A stretch of 8,409 nucleotides of DNA from Actinomycetota bacterium (GTDB taxonomy: Bacteria > Actinomycetota > Actinomycetes > Nanopelagicales > Nanopelagicaceae), in assembly GCA_009698515.1 (NCBI GenBank), contig WLQA01000028.1:1-8409 (forward strand), read 5' to 3'. The notes under the pieces are model-generated. The model was not told the DNA's origin. It saw only the letters and a program-made list of their open reading frames with translations, and ran no database searches. The position numbers and the translations under genes were made by a program. Shown piece after piece: positions 6,293 through 8,409 of the stretch; position 1 is the stretch's first letter; every line of letters begins with the position of its first letter.

Positions 6293-7211
6293 ATTCTTAG
6301 GGTTAGATCTTGGTGGAACAAACATCAAGATCGCTGTCATTGAAAAAATTTCAGACAAATGGCAGATAATTAAAGAGGAGGATGTTTCCTCTGAAGCACA
6401 GCACGGTCCGCAACATGTTGTGGATCGGCTTGCTAATTTAGCTAAGGAAAATCAACAGCAATTTCCTGATCTGGCAGCAGTTGGCGTTGCCGTTCCTGGT
6501 GTATTTAACGCTGATGGAACTATTGAGTTATTTCCAAACCTGCCTGGTCCTTGGAAGGGATTCCAAGCTTTAGAACCAATTAGAAAGGCCACAAATTTAC
6601 CTACTGCGATGATTAATGATGCACGTGCTTTTACATTGGCAGAGGCAATTATGGGCGCAGCATTAGGAAAGAAAACTGTTGCTTGTTATGTAATTGGAAC
6701 AGGTGTTGGTGGCGGTGTTGTAATTGATGGAAAAATTCATATGGGTGCAACTCGCGGTGCGGGTGAAATTGCACATCAGATCGTAAAAGCAGATGGACCA
6801 ATGTGTGGTTGTGGAACTCAAGGTTGTGCAGAACCGCTTACTAACTCAGCTGCAATAGCAAAGTTAGCCGGAACTAAGACAGCTGAAGAAGCTTACAAAA
6901 ATGCAGTTGCCGGAGATGCCAAAGCACTTGCCGCTTTCAAAGAGGTTGGCTTTTGGATTGCAATTGCATTGACCAACATAATGGCAGTACTTGCACCAGA
7001 CACAATTGTGATCGGTGGCGGGGTTGCTCAATCTGGCGATATTTTATTAAATGAAATTCGGGCAGAGATGAATAAGCGGGCTAACTTATTTCCAAAGAGT
7101 GCGATTAATGTCGTACCAGCGACCTTGGGTTTTTACGCCGGATCAATTGGCGCTGCATTAAATGGCGCAATTACTGCTGGCGCACAATTAAGTTTGATAT
7201 CTACAACATAA
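6285..7211 (+). CDS. ROK-family sugar kinase (glucokinase or N-acetylhexosamine kinase type)
   Basis: ATP-dependent hexose or amino-sugar kinase, cytosolic, 308 aa from GTG 6285, the normal ROK length. Seen: phosphate motif FLGLDLGGTNIK (residues 4-15), VAVPGVF (68-74), catalytic Asp112 in INDAR (110-114), GTGVGGGVVIDGK (138-150), GEIAH (160-164) in the place of GExGH, and the zinc cluster CGCGTQGCAE (174-183), which fits CxCGxxGCxE. No N-terminal helix-turn-helix, so it is a kinase and not a ROK repressor. The GTG overlaps the aldolase stop by 8 nt, consistent with coupling; upstream ATGs at 6261 and 6201 would add residues unlike ROK proteins. The 3' end overlaps the convergent GntR gene by 79 nt. 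The DasR/NagR-like operator upstream of the operon hints at an amino sugar, but the motifs do not separate glucose from GlcNAc-type substrates. Confidence 0.88.
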   Translation: MTKFLGLDLGGTNIKIAVIEKISDKWQIIKEEDVSSEAQHGPQHVVDRLANLAKENQQQFPDLAAVGVAVPGVFNADGTIELFPNLPGPWKGFQALEPIRKATNLPTAMINDARAFTLAEAIMGAALGKKTVACYVIGTGVGGGVVIDGKIHMGATRGAGEIAHQIVKADGPMCGCGTQGCAEPLTNSAAIAKLAGTKTAEEAYKNAVAGDAKALAAFKEVGFWIAIALTNIMAVLAPDTIVIGGGVAQSGDILLNEIRAEMNKRANLFPKSAINVVPATLGFYAGSIGAALNGAITAGAQLSLISTT

Positions 7212-7909
7212 CGATTTGCCGCATACGCGGTTTCAGTGTGCTCTATTTGATTTCCATGTTGATCTTCAATAACTCTCGTTTCAACAAGTAATGGCGATTT
7301 AGTAGGTAAATCTAATTTCTTAGCCTCTTGCGCAGTTGCAAGCCTGGCTTTGAGCCAGCCACTTGCCAATGTTGGCTGAATTCCAATTTTGCGAAGTGCA
7401 TCATGTAAAGATCCATTTTCTAAATCATCATCTAAAACTTTGGCACACTTAGAGATTAATACAACCTTTTCTAAAGCTAGGGGAGTTTTATCCGCAAGAC
7501 GCAAGCGCCTAATCACAATTACAGATGAAGGATCTTTTAGGGATAAAGCTTTGCGATCATCAGCGGTTGCAATCTCTTTTTTCGCTGAAATTAATTCAGA
7601 GGATGGCTTAAGTCCGCGTCGTTTCATATCCTCAGAGAAGGAAAGTAAAACTCCTTCTCGACGGTGCAATGGATTATCTGCAATAAATGTTCCGGCACCT
7701 CGACGACGATCAACTAAACCTTCGCGCATTAAATTTAAAACTGCTTGTCTTGCCGTCATACGGCTGACATCAAAGCTGGCGGCAATTTCCACCTCAGATG
7801 GAATCGCCTCACCCGCCCGGCCCTTGAGAATGATTTCCCGAAGCCAAGCCTCAATCTCTTGGTAGCGGAGGGATACTTTCTCAGCCTTCTTGCCTTGACC
7901 AGCCTTCAT
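7133..7909 (-). CDS. GntR-family transcriptional regulator, HutC subfamily with UTRA domain (DasR/NagR-like)
   Basis: Ligand-responsive DNA-binding regulator, 258 aa. The N-terminal winged helix-turn-helix (about 13-78) shows IPSEVEIAASFDVSRMTARQ (36-55) and LVDRRRGAGTFI (65-76), classic GntR. The C-terminal UTRA effector domain (about 88-238) has the usual pattern: FSEDMKRRG (91-99), an IRRLRLAD strand (133-140), ETRVIED (210-216) and a closing TETAYAANRY (225-234). UTRA domains commonly bind phosphorylated sugars such as GlcN6P or GlcNAc6P, fitting the adjacent SIS protein and kinase. The ATG at 7909 has AGAAGG 10 nt upstream. A degenerate operator overlaps its likely -10, suggesting autoregulation, and a perfect version controls the SDR operon. 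The C-terminal tail past the UTRA domain (about 26 codons with the stop) is encoded opposite the kinase 3' end. Confidence 0.92.
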   Translation of the reverse strand: MKAGQGKKAEKVSLRYQEIEAWLREIILKGRAGEAIPSEVEIAASFDVSRMTARQAVLNLMREGLVDRRRGAGTFIADNPLHRREGVLLSFSEDMKRRGLKPSSELISAKKEIATADDRKALSLKDPSSVIVIRRLRLADKTPLALEKVVLISKCAKVLDDDLENGSLHDALRKIGIQPTLASGWLKARLATAQEAKKLDLPTKSPLLVETRVIEDQHGNQIEHTETAYAANRYVVDIKLNCAPAVIAPFNAAPIDPA

Positions 7910-7932
7910 GAAAGGACTACCTTCTCTTCAGA

Positions 7933-7948
7933 ATTGGTATAGACATTT
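7933..7948. promoter_or_regulatory. Second, degenerate DasR/NagR-like operator between gntR and the SIS gene
   Basis: ATTGGTATAGACATTT matches the palindrome at 4776-4791 at 11 of 16 positions, and TGGTATAGACAT matches TGGTCTAGACCA at 9 of 12. It covers the probable -10 of the GntR gene and lies just upstream of the SIS promoter, so one site could control both. Similarity is seen; binding is inferred. Confidence 0.6.
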
Positions 7949-7963
7949 GGCCCATGCGGCCAA
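7936..7963 (-). promoter_or_regulatory. Candidate promoter of the GntR regulator gene
   Basis: Read on the minus strand: TTGGCC (7963-7958) as a weak -35, 16-nt spacer, TATACC (7941-7936) as -10. The start point would be near 7929, leaving about 20 nt of leader that contains the AGAAGG ribosome site. The -10 overlaps the operator-like sequence, consistent with autorepression. Both hexamers are imperfect. Confidence 0.35.
7947..7963. repeat. Short inverted repeat TTGGCC-5 nt-GGCCAA in the divergent gntR/SIS region
   Basis: Two perfect 6-bp arms (7947-7952 and 7958-7963) separated by CATGC, directly abutting the operator-like site. It is GC-rich in an AT-rich gap. It could be a second protein-binding site or supply the weak -35 elements on both strands. 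Too short and lacking a T-run for a terminator. Confidence 0.5.
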
Positions 7964-7972
7964 GGTACCAGT

Positions 7973-7996
7973 TATAAGGCATCAGTTAAAAGGGGG
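7973..7996 (+). promoter_or_regulatory. -10 box and Shine-Dalgarno of the SIS-domain gene
   Basis: TATAAG (7973-7978, 5 of 6 to TATAAT) would place the transcript start near 7985. GGGGG (7992-7996) then lies 6 nt before the ATG at 8003, a strong ribosome site. The best -35 (TTGGCC, 7947-7952) is 20 nt away, too far for a good promoter, so activation or a weak -35 is possible. Confidence 0.5.
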
Positions 7997-8002
7997 ATCG
8001 GA

Positions 8003-8409
8003 ATGGCAAATGTTTCAGCATTAGCTGGCACATGGACCGATCGCGCTCAGCAATTACTTTCAGATTTAATAAAAGAACAAGGCACAAATATCAGTACTGC
8101 AGCACAATGGTGCGCAGATTCAATTTTAAAAGATGGCGTCGTCCATTTATTTGGAACCGGCCACTCACGTATTCCAATTGAAGAGATGTTTCCACGTTAC
8201 GGGTCATACGCCGGATTTAATCCAATGGGCGAACTTTCCACGACATTTCATACTCAAGTAGTTGGATCAAATGGTCAGCGCCAAGCCATGTATATCGAAC
8301 GAGTTGAAGGGTTTGCTGCTGAGATATTAAAGAACTGGCAATTTAATAAGAATGATATTTTGATGGTGTTTAGTGTCGGCGGAAAAACAGCAGTGCCAAT
8401 TGAAATGGC
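8003..8409 (+). CDS. SIS-domain phosphosugar-binding protein (COG4821/UPF0309-like), cut by the window end
   Basis: I translated this from ATG 8003; it stays open to the edge with 135 complete codons. The N-terminal half of a SIS fold is visible: a helical lead-in (10-43), strand and phosphate loop VVHLFGTGHSR (46-56), IEEMFPRYG (59-67), a long segment ending in ERVEGFAAEIL (99-109), and the second sugar-binding strand MVFSVGGKTAVPIEMA (from 121). The GTGHS...EEMF...AVPIEMA pattern matches what I recall of COG4821/UPF0309, a family of unknown reaction, rather than GmhA, MurQ or GlmS. The usual SxSG of the second strand reads SVGG here. SIS proteins bind phosphosugars and often isomerise them, fitting a locus with kinase, aldolase and GntR-UTRA regulator. 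Divergent from the regulator with a shared operator region. Family call good, reaction unknown. Confidence 0.82.
   Translation, partial: MANVSALAGTWTDRAQQLLSDLIKEQGTNISTAAQWCADSILKDGVVHLFGTGHSRIPIEEMFPRYGSYAGFNPMGELSTTFHTQVVGSNGQRQAMYIERVEGFAAEILKNWQFNKNDILMVFSVGGKTAVPIEM

Noticed and set aside
7389..7865. 158-codon plus-strand open frame opposite the GntR gene
   Set aside because: Wholly antisense to a clear GntR-UTRA gene, with serine/arginine-rich composition and no recognisable domain.
1..8409. CRISPR array, tRNA/rRNA, insertion sequence, riboswitch, toxin-antitoxin or defence genes
   Set aside because: No direct repeats, tRNA-like cloverleaf, terminal repeats, transposase or leader structures were seen; nearly all sequence is accounted for by the ten genes.

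Overview
The window reads as chromosome of a low-GC actinobacterium, with a freshwater acI-type (Candidatus Nanopelagicales) organism as my best guess. The basis is AT-rich coding, very tight gene packing, actinobacterial-looking proteins (for example an ABC-2 permease ending RERDFAVRI), and TAnnnT boxes 6-7 nt before start codons, the layout of leaderless actinobacterial genes. No marker gene is present, so the lineage is an inference. No RNA gene, mobile element or CRISPR array is visible, and no intergenic gap reaches 300 bp.

Left block (1-3862, minus strand, transcribed right to left): an FAD-linked D-lactate/glycolate-type dehydrogenase, a TerC-family membrane protein whose start overlaps the dehydrogenase stop, then a polysaccharide-export ABC transporter (Wzm/TagG permease followed by a Wzt/TagH ATPase that runs off the left edge). 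Gaps of 17 nt or less suggest one transcript, though the functions are not obviously related.

Middle (3863-4785, plus strand): an EamA/DMT-family transporter is divergent from the dehydrogenase. Both start codons sit within about 40 bp, each behind its own -10-like box.

Right block (4776-8409): a probable sugar-catabolism locus. A plus-strand operon encodes a short-chain dehydrogenase, a DeoC-type class I aldolase and a ROK-family sugar kinase. It converges, with a 79-nt overlap, on a minus-strand GntR/HutC-type regulator. Divergent from the regulator is a COG4821/UPF0309-like SIS-domain phosphosugar protein, cut by the right edge. A perfect 16-bp palindrome (AGTTGTCTAGACAACT) overlaps the DMT stop codon and the -35 box of the dehydrogenase operon. 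A degenerate copy lies between the regulator and the SIS gene. Both resemble the TGGTCTAGACCA operators of DasR/NagR-type GntR regulators, so I infer a small self-contained regulon: regulator, SIS protein, kinase, aldolase and dehydrogenase. This is the most interesting part of the window. Its substrate cannot be read from sequence; a phosphorylated (possibly amino or deoxy) sugar is the natural hypothesis.
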